In this document: piece after piece, positions 1-8,782 of the stretch
How positions within the stretch are numbered: the first letter of the stretch is position 1
How the letters are laid out: the number at the start of each line of letters is the position of its first letter
Source: Catenovulum agarivorans YM01
GTDB taxonomy: Bacteria > Pseudomonadota > Gammaproteobacteria > Enterobacterales > Alteromonadaceae
Length of the DNA: 64,000 nt
Direction of reading: 5' to 3'
NCBI RefSeq assembly: GCF_000281085.1
Contig: NZ_JH767522.1
Span: forward strand, 1 to 64,000
The notes under the pieces: model-generated
What the model saw: the letters and a program-made list of their open reading frames with translations, nothing else
Told to the model about the DNA's origin: nothing
Database searches by the model: none
Program-made: the position numbers and the translations under genes

Positions 1-3000
1 CCCCACCACTCATACGATAGTCGCCGTGATAAGGAGAATCACCGGCTGCTATGATACTTGATGTACCAGAACCGCTAATGGTAAATTTTTCAATATCTGA
101 TGGAGACAGATCAGTGTCTGCTGCAAAAATCCAGTTTTCAGTTGGGTGCATAGCGATATAAGATCTATGTCGAATAAAACTTTGAGCTATCAAACTACCA
201 GTCTCAGCATTGTAAGCATTAAAGTTTGTCCATTGGCCTGAACCCGAACTAATATAAAGTTTATTTCGACTATCTACCAAGATATCGAAAGGGTCTATGT
301 CTACGCGCAACAAACTAGTCATAGATTCAGATGCAGTGTCAAACACGGCAACATAACCGTATTGTTCATCTTCCTGCCAACAACAACCATGTGCTTGAAC
401 AACCAAAGCAACATAAACTTTTGCACCATCAGGTGAAACCGTTATCGCCTCTGGAGGATAAGCTAATTGGAAAGATTTGGTTAATTGCACATCAGAAAAG
501 TTCATCAAATAGACAGTGTTGTCTTCAGGGCTGATGTAATAAACGGTATCAGTTGCTTCAACATAAACGGCATCCGTTATATTTCCTGCAAGCTGATAAG
601 CGCCGCGGTCATCTACCACCTGCCCTTCAACTGAACCAAAAACAACTGATACAAATTGTTTGCTAATATTTGTGTATCCATTAGCGTCTTTTACCTGTAA
701 AGACACGGCATAACTACCACTCAATTGATACTGGTGCTCATAGCTGGTTGAAGTTGAGAACTCACTATCCCAAACACCATCGCCGTTTACATCCCAACGA
801 TATTGTAGAACATCATCAGAATCTGCATCTGTACTGCTTGAAGCGTCAAATACATAGGTATCAGTTGTTGAACCATCGGCTTCTGGCGTATAGCTAAAGC
901 TAGCAACAGGAGCTGAGTTATCCGCACAATCCGCGCATGGGTGGTCTAACTCAGACAAGCTATAACTGCCAAAGCTATTTTCTATGATATACAGTTTATC
1001 GTTATAGAAAGATATCCACTCAGCCTGAACAACATTTTGCCGTGATATTTCCAACCAGCTGCTGGTGTTATAGGTAATCAACTCTGAGCCTTTTAATACA
1101 AACAACAAGCCGTTTGTTGTATCTTCAGCAACAGCAACTATAGCGGATGAATAGCTAGCATCTAATTGAGCAACCACTGAAAAATCTGATATCTCAGCTA
1201 TTTGCCCCAGCGCATTAACCATATGCGAACCACCCGAGATTAACTGAGCAAATCCTTGAGCATAATAATTTGAAATATAGCCACTAGTCTGGCTGATGCT
1301 TGAGCTAGACAAGCTGAAAACATCTATCGAGTTATGGTCATACACAACTGCTTTATCTTTTTGTTCATTCAACAATATTGACGACAAATGATAAATTGAA
1401 CCTGCACTGGTAACTTCTGAACCTGTGCTTGGGTTGTACATATGCAAATCAACCCATTGGCCTGAGCCTGGAGATACTAACAATCTATTGTCTTTTGTAA
1501 TTGCGATATCGTATGGATCGACATTAATTTTAAAACTGTTGATAAGTGTATTTGTAGTGAGATCAATCACAGCAATATAACCATACTGGTCTTCATCCCA
1601 CCAATATGGACTGTGCGCTTGTACAGCCAAAGATACGTACAGCGTGTTATTGTCGTTAGACAAAGCTAAGCTTTCTGGCTTGTAGGCAAAATCAAAATAG
1701 CTTTCAGTTTTACCCGTCGCCAAATCCACAGTGTACAGCCTATTATTGACCGCATCCGTGTTGAAGATTTTGCCTCGACTTGGCTCCAACAAAGTATCTG
1801 TTGGCGTGTAGTCAAGCAGATTAGCCGTTGAGTCGGTCACTGCTGTTGCTGCGATTTGACCTTGCTCTATCGAGAAACTTAAAGTTTTTTCAGCTGTTAA
1901 ACCTGAGCTGTCACGCACTTGTAACTTAACGCTTTTACTACCCGGAACAAAAAACTTATGCTTAAAAGATGCGGTTGTTAAAAACTCGCTATCCCATTCA
2001 CCATCATTATCAATATCCCAGCGATATTGAAGTTTTGTTGCATCATCTTCAGCATCTGAACTAGCCGACGCATTAAATTCAAATTCATCTGCTGTCGTCC
2101 CCATACTTGCTGGTGTATAAGTAAAATCTGCCATTGGTTCAGTGCTGATGCCACATGTAGTACATGGGTGGTCAAAGGTAACAAGCTGACTGCCTGAATT
2201 ATTGTTATTCGCTAATAGGTAAATTTTTTCACCTATGATAGCCATATTCTGCGGATATAAGTTGCTATTAAAAGTTAATGCATCTAACTCAATTTGACCT
2301 TTGGTATTGAAATAACTAATTACCCCACTATCAGTGTGAGCAAATACAAGTGAGTTAGCATCATCAAACGCCACGGCGCGTTGAGCACTATACGAAATGT
2401 TCGAGTCAATCTGAAAAATTCGAGAAAAGCCTGCTTTCGTGAATATTTCTCCATAATTTGACGCAACATAGTTACCTAAATCAGAAATTATAGCTACATC
2501 ATCAATTGATTCTGACAAACTAACAGTCGAACTTAGGCTAACTTGATTGCCATTGATAGTGTAGTAATTAACTTCCCGCCAACCTGTGATAAGTAACTGA
2601 TTGTTAGCTGCATCAACAAGGACATGACTCGAATAGACTTGTGGAACATCTAAAGTAGTTGATTTAACTTCGTCTTGCGAAAAATCTAACGCTATTACTT
2701 CATTGTTGGAATCGTCTGAAATAACTAACAGGTCTTTAGTGACTGCATCAATGTCTTCAATACAGCCATGAGTCGGATGCAGTTTAACCTCGCTAAAATT
2801 AGATAAGTCTATTTTGGCTATATATTGAGTTAAGCCGTCAGAATAACAGTAAGAATTAGTTTCCGCAGAGATAACAAACAAAGTTTGATTACTTGGATCA
2901 ATACTTATCGCACGAGGCTGCCCATACACAGGCAAGTACTGCTCAGCCATACCTGTTTGTAAATTAATCTGAATAACTTTTTTGTCTTCAACTGACAACA

Positions 3001-5077
3001 CATAAGCTAGCTGTCTTTGCTGGTCGAATACTGCATAACTTGAACTAAAATCAAATTGATTGGCAGTTGCATCGGTAATAGCTATCGGGCTAGTGATACC
3101 TTGAGCAACATCAAAAGTTAATACTTTTTCTGCTACAGCGCCAAACTGATCTTTTACTCCAAGTTTTACAAATTTACTGCCGGCTAATGGAAATCTATGT
3201 TCGAAAGTCACTTGGCTAGAATACGCAGTTTCCCAAACACCGTCGTTGTTTATATCCCAACGATATGTCAAAGGGTTGTTGTCAGCATCCACAGTTGAGC
3301 TTGCATCAAATACATAAGTTTCACCTGTATCACCTGCACTTGGCGTGTAAGTATAATTTGCCACAGGCGTTGTGTTAGTTGAGCAACTCAAACAAGGGTG
3401 ATTCTGTTTGACTGTATACAGCTTACCGCCCTGTAAGGTGACTGCGTAACTAAAGTACTGATCCATAGTGTAGATTATTGGCTCTCCAGCTACGGTTAAT
3501 ACCTTAAATGCTTCATTTGATTCTGCGTTTAACAATGTAACCGAACCATTTGCACTGGTTATCGCAACTAAATTCTGCGATTCATCCACCGACACATCAA
3601 CAATATTTTGCACCGAGATAGAACTAACTACCGAGCCGGCTTCCAAACTATACACATCACCATATCGACTAATGGCATGTTCAAAATTCGGTAATACCCA
3701 TGCACCATTGCTACTCCAATAAGTATAAGAGTCAGAAACTTGCTGCAAACCACTAGCGGTTACATTTAGTAGAATAATTGAGCTGTAATCGAATAAATAA
3801 ACTTGGCTATCGCTCTTCTTAACAATTTTATCAATTGAATATTGATTAATGCGTTGACCTATTTGCAATCCCGTCGCTAAATCAAATAAAACTACGCCGT
3901 TATAGTCACCTTTTTCAGCAATTAATCTATTGTTGTCAAACATTGCAAAAGCACGCATTTCAAACGGCAACGAATAGGAATTTATTTTCTCCAACGTATC
4001 AACTTTAAACGCGTGTAAGTGGCTCGTCCCTGATACGTTGTAATCCGCAAACTCTTCAACAACCACAACATAAATGGTTTGTTTATCGTCTGAAACTTGC
4101 ATTCGAGAAGGGGTAAAATCAAAGGTCTTTTTGCTAATTTGTTTGCCTGTGGTGATGTCATAGGCAAACAAGGCATTATTGTTTGCATCTAAAGCAAATA
4201 GTGTTTGAGTCTTGCTGTCTAACCATGTATTCGACAAATTGCTCGAGCTGTTTTCCCATTCAATCAACATACGGGTGACTGAATCAGAATCGTCGTCTAT
4301 ACCATCATTGTCATCATCTGTATCGGTAAAGTCACCAATACCATCTTGGTCAAAGTCAGAGCTTTCAGAATACTGTAATGGGAATAGATCTAATGTATCG
4401 GCTACCCCATCTCCATCATCGTCATCGTCTTGATTATTTGGAATACCATCCATGTCTAAATCAAACTCATCAAAGCTTGCTAAAGTGCCAACAAAATGTT
4501 CAATCGCGGCTTGCTGCTCGATTAAACTCCTGCCACCTTCAAAGGTAGCCAATACCGAGTCAATTTGACTCAACTGCGCAAAATTTGTAATCGGAGTATC
4601 AAAGTCCTGGAAGTTGATTTGAGCTTGCTCAATAGCGGCAATCGTCGTTTCTGAAATATCAATCCCATTGTTTGGCTGGTTATCATTATCAAGCGTTTGT
4701 AGTAGTCGCAGTAAATTAACAACCTTTGCAGCGTTAACATCTCTCGTTTCCATTAGTTCTAGCGGCGTCAATAAAGCCTGAGCTTGAATATCAGGAAACT
4801 CTATGCTGCCCAAATTAAAAGTAATAGTATCATCGGCGTGATAATTAAATTCACCGCTTTGGTTGGTTTTTCCAGATAGACCCGAAGAGGTTTGATAACT
4901 GATATTGTTGATTGGGCTGTCGGTTAAAACACCAACTAATTTAACTTTGTTTGAACCACCGTTCGACCCGCCACCATTTGGCTGCTCTGGCGTCGATGAA
5001 GAACCACCGCCACCACAGGCTGATAAAACAGAAATAAGGCCTGCGACTAATAGTCCATTCCTATTATTTTTTTTCAT
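1..5077 (-). CDS. Giant multidomain surface lipoprotein: TSP3-like region plus three propeller/PKD repeats (3' end beyond window)
   Basis: The frame is open from an ATG at 5077 to the window edge, giving 1692 visible codons. The N-terminus has a signal peptide with lipobox LSAC followed by a Gly/Ser-rich linker, so it is a lipoprotein. Next come a carboxypeptidase-regulatory-like segment (about residues 45-100) and a run of Asp-rich calcium-binding repeats resembling thrombospondin type 3 (about 205-265, DNA 4290-4470). The rest is a repeat of about 410 residues: a YVTN/beta-propeller-like stretch, a conserved HPCxxC motif (His at residues 560, 970 and 1379) and a PKD domain with YRWDxNxDGxWxxxxS. 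The third copy is followed by another propeller segment that runs off the window. Function is unknown; a cell-surface binding or adhesion role is inferred from domain type. It lies outside the integrated island. Confidence 0.85.
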   Translation of the reverse strand, partial: MKKNNRNGLLVAGLISVLSACGGGGSSSTPEQPNGGGSNGGSNKVKLVGVLTDSPINNISYQTSSGLSGKTNQSGEFNYHADDTITFNLGSIEFPDIQAQALLTPLELMETRDVNAAKVVNLLRLLQTLDNDNQPNNGIDISETTIAAIEQAQINFQDFDTPITNFAQLSQIDSVLATFEGGRSLIEQQAAIEHFVGTLASFDEFDLDMDGIPNNQDDDDDGDGVADTLDLFPLQYSESSDFDQDGIGDFTDTDDDNDGIDDDSDSVTRMLIEWENSSSNLSNTWLDSKTQTLFALDANNNALFAYDITTGKQISKKTFDFTPSRMQVSDDKQTIYVVVVEEFADYNVSGTSHLHAFKVDTLEKINSYSLPFEMRAFAMFDNNRLIAEKGDYNGVVLFDLATGLQIGQRINQYSIDKIVKKSDSQVYLFDYSSIILLNVTASGLQQVSDSYTYWSSNGAWVLPNFEHAISRYGDVYSLEAGSVVSSISVQNIVDVSVDESQNLVAITSANGSVTLLNAESNEAFKVLTVAGEPIIYTMDQYFSYAVTLQGGKLYTVKQNHPCLSCSTNTTPVANYTYTPSAGDTGETYVFDASSTVDADNNPLTYRWDINNDGVWETAYSSQVTFEHRFPLAGSKFVKLGVKDQFGAVAEKVLTFDVAQGITSPIAITDATANQFDFSSSYAVFDQQRQLAYVLSVEDKKVIQINLQTGMAEQYLPVYGQPRAISIDPSNQTLFVISAETNSYCYSDGLTQYIAKIDLSNFSEVKLHPTHGCIEDIDAVTKDLLVISDDSNNEVIALDFSQDEVKSTTLDVPQVYSSHVLVDAANNQLLITGWREVNYYTINGNQVSLSSTVSLSESIDDVAIISDLGNYVASNYGEIFTKAGFSRIFQIDSNISYSAQRAVAFDDANSLVFAHTDSGVISYFNTKGQIELDALTFNSNLYPQNMAIIGEKIYLLANNNNSGSQLVTFDHPCTTCGISTEPMADFTYTPASMGTTADEFEFNASASSDAEDDATKLQYRWDIDNDGEWDSEFLTTASFKHKFFVPGSKSVKLQVRDSSGLTAEKTLSFSIEQGQIAATAVTDSTANLLDYTPTDTLLEPSRGKIFNTDAVNNRLYTVDLATGKTESYFDFAYKPESLALSNDNNTLYVSLAVQAHSPYWWDEDQYGYIAVIDLTTNTLINSFKINVDPYDIAITKDNRLLVSPGSGQWVDLHMYNPSTGSEVTSAGSIYHLSSILLNEQKDKAVVYDHNSIDVFSLSSSSISQTSGYISNYYAQGFAQLISGGSHMVNALGQIAEISDFSVVAQLDASYSSAIVAVAEDTTNGLLFVLKGSELITYNTSSWLEISRQNVVQAEWISFYNDKLYIIENSFGSYSLSELDHPCADCADNSAPVASFSYTPEADGSTTDTYVFDASSSTDADSDDVLQYRWDVNGDGVWDSEFSTSTSYEHQYQLSGSYAVSLQVKDANGYTNISKQFVSVVFGSVEGQVVDDRGAYQLAGNITDAVYVEATDTVYYISPEDNTVYLMNFSDVQLTKSFQLAYPPEAITVSPDGAKVYVALVVQAHGCCWQEDEQYGYVAVFDTASESMTSLLRVDIDPFDILVDSRNKLYISSGSGQWTNFNAYNAETGSLIAQSFIRHRSYIAMHPTENWIFAADTDLSPSDIEKFTISGSGTSSIIAAGDSPYHGDYRMSGG

Positions 5078-5189
5078 TTTCCATATCCAAATTGTTGTGA
5101 TAAAGCTTAAATTTCAACCATGTATAATAAATTTATCTTGCGCAAAAGCCAAATCATTTAGTCATTAAATAATATGAATTAATTGATAA

Positions 5190-5897
5190 TCAAAGGTATT
5201 TATAAAACAGCATCAAACTTGAAATTGTACTCATAGCTAGAATGCCATAACGTACTTGCTTCGCAGGGATTTTATTAATAATCAGGCGTGACGAATAAAA
5301 ACCTAAAAACACCCCAGGCAAAGTAAAAGCGGATAACTTAATTTCGGCCCAACCAAACTTGCCAATAATAGCCAAAGCGGTTAGCGCAATAATACTGGAG
5401 CAGATAAAAAATACTGACATATTGGCGCGTATGGTTTGCGGCAATAAGTTTTGCCACAGCAAAGCAATTGGCGGCCCGCCAATTGCGGTAATAGTGCCTG
5501 ATACAGCAGAAAAAAAACCGGCTATCACACCTGATGTGCCATTGATTGGCAACTTGAGTTTCATTAGCGACAAACTAATCAATATCAGTAGCATGGTTGA
5601 AAACATCAAAGCAAAAGTGCGCTCTTCAATACCGGCCAACACACTTGCCGCAGTGGCAGTACCAATTAACGCACCAACAATTGGCCACTTGAGAATATTG
5701 CTATCAATATAACTTTTATTGTCACGCGCGATAATCCAACACAAAAAGATCGAATTCAAAATCATAGGTGCAGGGATCATCTGGGGCATCACCATAAAAA
5801 TCAGCGGAACGCTCAGAATACCCAAACCATAACCGATAATGCCTTGAACAAAAGCACCTAAAAATAATAGAAAGTTTACAATTAGAATTTCAAACAA
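5190..5897 (-). CDS. TSUP-family (TauE/SafE) membrane permease
   Basis: A 235-residue, almost entirely hydrophobic protein with about eight predicted membrane segments. Two related halves each begin with a Gly-rich segment (GAFVQGIIGYGLG near residue 15, SGTITAIGGPP near 138), which is typical of the TauE/SafE sulfite/organosulfur exporter family. The start is a TTG at 5897; an in-frame stop lies just upstream and the next Met is far inside the first membrane segments. The substrate cannot be told from sequence. It lies 112 bp upstream of the giant lipoprotein gene on the same strand and 147 bp outside the left attachment repeat, so it probably flanked the tRNA-Arg gene before the island inserted. 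Confidence 0.8.
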   Translation of the reverse strand: MFEILIVNFLLFLGAFVQGIIGYGLGILSVPLIFMVMPQMIPAPMILNSIFLCWIIARDNKSYIDSNILKWPIVGALIGTATAASVLAGIEERTFALMFSTMLLILISLSLMKLKLPINGTSGVIAGFFSAVSGTITAIGGPPIALLWQNLLPQTIRANMSVFFICSSIIALTALAIIGKFGWAEIKLSAFTLPGVFLGFYSSRLIINKIPAKQVRYGILAMSTISSLMLFYKYL

Positions 5898-6044
5898 GAT
5901 AAATACTCAAGATCGCGCAATTACCTTCAAGGGTAACATATTTTCACAGTTACTCTGCTAGCAATTATGTTAATAACGCATATCAGAAAAACTTGGTAGC
6001 TAAACGATTGAAACAATAACAAGAGGATGTGTATAGCAAAGAAA

Positions 6045-6064
6045 TGGCGCGCCTGGAGAGATTC
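6045..6064 (-). repeat. Left attachment site (remnant of tRNA-Arg 3' end)
   Basis: The sequence tggcgcgcctggagagattc is identical to 39742-39761 within the tRNA-Arg gene. Similarity ends at 6065, where aaacca replaces gaactc, and no other part of a tRNA follows. It is read as the original chromosomal 3' end of the tRNA, left behind when the element supplied a new one. Confidence 0.85.
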
Positions 6065-6160
6065 AAACCACATTCCAACAACACACCAAGACACCCAACA
6101 ACCACTTCAAAAACAGACACCTACAAAACAAAGACATCCAATTCAAGCCCTGAAGATAAC

Positions 6161-6198
6161 GGGTATATATTAAGGTATTAGGGTACCAAATAGGGTAT
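6161..6198 (+). repeat. Cluster of GGGTAT-like repeats, possible integrase arm sites
   Basis: Four close repeats: GGGTAT (6161-6166), AGGTAT (6173-6178), TAGGGTA (6179-6185) and TAGGGTAT (6191-6198). They lie between the left attachment repeat and the integrase gene. Two more copies lie just inside the right end (39666-39685). Arm-type recombinase binding sites are expected in these positions; the assignment is inference. Confidence 0.5.
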
Positions 6199-6243
6199 TT
6201 ATAATCTATTCTTTTTACATTCCATACATGAGGTTCAGCCAAC

Positions 6244-7437
6244 GTGAAGCGAAACTTAACAGACTCCACAATCAAAAAGTTAGAAGCACAAGAGAAAGGT
6301 TACAAAACAACTGATGGTGGTGGTTTATACATATATACCACGACGGCCGGTAACAAATCCTGGCGGTACGACTTTAAACTAAATGGGAAATACCAAACAG
6401 TGGTTCTAGGCACCTACCCTGAACTGAGCTTACTTGCTGCAAGAAAAATGCATGACGAATATAGAGACAGTGTTAAACAAGGTATTCACCCTAAACTTAA
6501 AGCAAAAAGAGATGAACAATTATCAAGGCCTTTTAGCTACTACGCACTAGAAATGCTTAAAACCCAAGAGTTAAGACAAGCCACGGAAATTAAAAAACGC
6601 AAAACAATGGAGAGACACTTGTTTCCAGTGCTAGATAAAATGGACGTGACTCAAATTACGGCTAACGACCTGCTTGATCTAATCAAACCAATTGCAAAGC
6701 AAGGCAAACGCGAAACAGCACAAATTTTAGCGACTTACTGCCGGCAGACATTTGACATCCTACTATCAAGGCAAATGATAAGCATTAACCCAGCAGAAAG
6801 TATTAGTCGGTTAATACCTAAACCCAAACCGCCGACTAATTTTGCCCATATTACGGATGAAAAAGAATTCGCCAAAATACTAATTGGTATTGAGAACTAC
6901 GAAGGTGACTTTGTTGTAAAACAAGCATTGAAATTGATGGTACTTATATTCTTAAGACCATACAACATGAGGTTTTTAAAGTGGGAATACATTGATTTTA
7001 ACGAAAAGCTGATCACCATTCCTGCTGACGAAATGAAAATGAACAGATCGCACAAAGTACCATTAGCTACACAAGCTATCGAAATTTTAAAAGCGGTGCA
7101 ACCATTAACTATTGAAGATAAGTTTGTATTTGCTTCGGAGCGAAGCCGGAAAAGTAAGGTGATGAGTGAAAACACGCTAAACCAGGCGTTAATGCGGGTG
7201 ATTCATCCAGAGACAGGCAAACCATTAGGCAGAGGTGTGATCACATCACACGGAATCCGCCATACGGTTTCAACCATGCTAAATGAGCTAAAATATGACT
7301 CAGATGCCATTGAATTATCGCTGGCACACATGGATAAAGACCGTATTCGCTCAACTTACAACAAAGCTGAATTGTTGCCGGAAAGAACCATCATGATGCA
7401 AGAGTGGGCGGATTATGTAGATAATTTAAAGAATTGA
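6244..7437 (+). CDS. int: P4-type tyrosine recombinase / integrase
   Basis: The 397-residue protein opens with the DUF4102-like integrase N-terminal domain (residues 1-90, including TTDGGGLYIY and VLGTYPELSLLAARKM), followed by a SAM-like core-binding domain and a C-terminal tyrosine recombinase domain. Catalytic boxes are visible: Arg in FLRPYNMRFLKW, HGIRHT (His-x-x-Arg-His) and the Tyr in RSTYNKAE, with the usual P4-type tail ending QEWADYVD. The start is GTG at 6244; an in-frame stop lies 13 bp upstream, and GAGG at 6230-6233 can serve as ribosome binding site. It lies at the end of the island away from the intact tRNA and reads inward. It should catalyse insertion and excision at tRNA-Arg. 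No excisionase was recognised next to it. Confidence 0.92.
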   Translation: MKRNLTDSTIKKLEAQEKGYKTTDGGGLYIYTTTAGNKSWRYDFKLNGKYQTVVLGTYPELSLLAARKMHDEYRDSVKQGIHPKLKAKRDEQLSRPFSYYALEMLKTQELRQATEIKKRKTMERHLFPVLDKMDVTQITANDLLDLIKPIAKQGKRETAQILATYCRQTFDILLSRQMISINPAESISRLIPKPKPPTNFAHITDEKEFAKILIGIENYEGDFVVKQALKLMVLIFLRPYNMRFLKWEYIDFNEKLITIPADEMKMNRSHKVPLATQAIEILKAVQPLTIEDKFVFASERSRKSKVMSENTLNQALMRVIHPETGKPLGRGVITSHGIRHTVSTMLNELKYDSDAIELSLAHMDKDRIRSTYNKAELLPERTIMMQEWADYVDNLKN

Positions 7438-7742
7438 TACAAATGAACTTTTAGTGGTAATAAACATTGCTAGAACCAAGGGTGAAAAAACTCCATAGGG
7501 CCTGTAATATGTATAAGCTGTATAAGCCCTACGAAAATGATTATTCACTTCCACCAGTACAAATATAAAAAAGCAGATGAAAGCAAACATCCTCCTATTT
7601 ACACACTGCCGAAAATTTATGTGTTACCTTTGTCTTCTGGTGGGGAATTATAGTCCAGTGCCAGCACGGCAGACATCAAGGATTCAACTTACAACTACAC
7701 CACGGCAGTTGTAACTTGCTTACTATATTTTGTTGAGCCGAA
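7438..7742. other. Gap with an inverted repeat (7689-7714)
   Basis: About 300 bp between two convergent genes (integrase and DUF4861 lipoprotein). The only structure found is TTACAACT / AGTTGTAA at 7689-7696 and 7707-7714, separated by 10 bp; extended outward the arms are 12 bp with one mismatch. It lacks a T tract on either strand, so it is not a classical terminator. No coding potential is evident. Confidence 0.5.
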
Positions 7743-8657
7743 TTATTTAGCCAATCCATTATTATTTAAATACGCTTGCCATTGAGCAAAAGTAACAATA
7801 TCTTCAGCTTTTTCCCAGCCATAACCAGCTTTGTATTCAATTTGGCCTTTGCTATCGGTTTCTAATAAAATTAATGCGTGGCCTGTGTCACGAGTACCAT
7901 TACTTAAAACCGTTTCAAAACGATTGATTCTTGCTGGGTCAACCACCACTGCCGTACCTAAACCGTAGCCGTCCATCACTTCCCAAGCAGCAAACCAACC
8001 TTTTTCTTGGCTTGTTACTGTCGTTGCTTTTTCATCGTGCGTGGTTATACCTACAGTAACAGGTAAATTAGTAGCTACTTGGCCATCAACAAAAAAGGTT
8101 GATTTTACATAAAATAAACGCTGACCGAGCTCTATGCTGATTAGTTTTTCTTCTTGGTAAGTTTTACCTTGAATATCGTGTTCATAATATAGTTTGAAAC
8201 TGGTTTTAGCTGTGCTCTGCTCAAGCATTGTCCATCTAACCCAAGTTTCTAACGGCTCTCTTTTTCCGTTTAACCATAATGACGTGCCACCACAACCAGC
8301 AGTTGAACCAACATGGTAATTGTCTAAACCTTCGCCGTGGTCTTCATGATAGCTAATGCGTTGCTCTAAACTTTTTTTGTACCACTTGTTAACGATTGGA
8401 TAGTTGACCCGTTTTAACCAACAATCAACACCAGAATTTTCAGATCCCCGACGCTTTGCTGGACCAAATGCTCTGAAGGCGACTAAATCATTTTCCCATG
8501 CAAAATCGTCTTTTCGCTCTGGTACATAGCGTGCAAATGTTGTTCTATTGTCTACTTGTTTTTCTACTATTGCACCTTCACTATTTGATTCATTTGTTAA
8601 AGTACAACCAATGAGCAAAGATGTGGTTAACGCAGTTAATACACAGGTTCGAAACAT
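7743..8657 (-). CDS. DUF4861 family lipoprotein
   Basis: A 304-residue protein with a short signal peptide and lipobox LIGC. The body carries the DUF4861 hallmark YVPERKDDFAWEND followed by VAFRAFGPAKR, then a beta-rich domain (TAGCGGTSLWLNG, SIELGQRLFYVKSTF) resembling carbohydrate-binding or lyase-like sandwich folds. The ATG at 8657 is preceded by GAGAGG. DUF4861 proteins recur in polysaccharide-utilisation loci of marine bacteria, especially with uronic-acid polymers, but no reaction is established. It is the last gene on this strand, 125 bp past gnd and separated from it by a terminator, so it may have its own transcript. A periplasmic or outer-membrane role in oligosaccharide handling is inferred. 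Confidence 0.75.
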   Translation of the reverse strand: MFRTCVLTALTTSLLIGCTLTNESNSEGAIVEKQVDNRTTFARYVPERKDDFAWENDLVAFRAFGPAKRRGSENSGVDCWLKRVNYPIVNKWYKKSLEQRISYHEDHGEGLDNYHVGSTAGCGGTSLWLNGKREPLETWVRWTMLEQSTAKTSFKLYYEHDIQGKTYQEEKLISIELGQRLFYVKSTFFVDGQVATNLPVTVGITTHDEKATTVTSQEKGWFAAWEVMDGYGLGTAVVVDPARINRFETVLSNGTRDTGHALILLETDSKGQIEYKAGYGWEKAEDIVTFAQWQAYLNNNGLAK

Positions 8658-8713
8658 ATTAGCCTCTCAATTTTTCTGATTTAGAAAAGTAAGGTTGGAT
8701 TCTAGATAGTTAG

Positions 8714-8741
8714 AAAAAAATAGCACCGCGACTGCGGTGCT
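8714..8741 (-). terminator. Rho-independent terminator of the gnd operon
   Basis: On the minus strand the stem AGCACCGC / GCGGTGCT (8722-8741, 4-nt loop) is followed directly by an A and seven Ts (8714-8721). It lies 41 bp after the gnd stop and so would end the long uronate/nickel operon before the DUF4861 gene. Confidence 0.8.
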
Positions 8742-8782
8742 GGTTTACCCACTCAATGTGAAGATACATGGGTATAATTTAT

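Larger units (their letters stand above)
5898..6243. other. Left island junction region (no gene)
   Basis: This gap of about 350 bp holds the left attachment repeat (6045-6064) and, inside it, a cluster of GGGTAT-like repeats (6161-6198) directly upstream of the integrase start. Open frames here, including one antisense across the repeat, show no protein-like composition. No further tRNA sequence follows the 20-bp repeat. Confidence 0.75.

Noticed and set aside
6045-6075. A second tRNA-Arg gene
   Set aside because: Only the last 20 bases of the tRNA are present; there is no anticodon arm or 5' half, so it is an attachment-site remnant.
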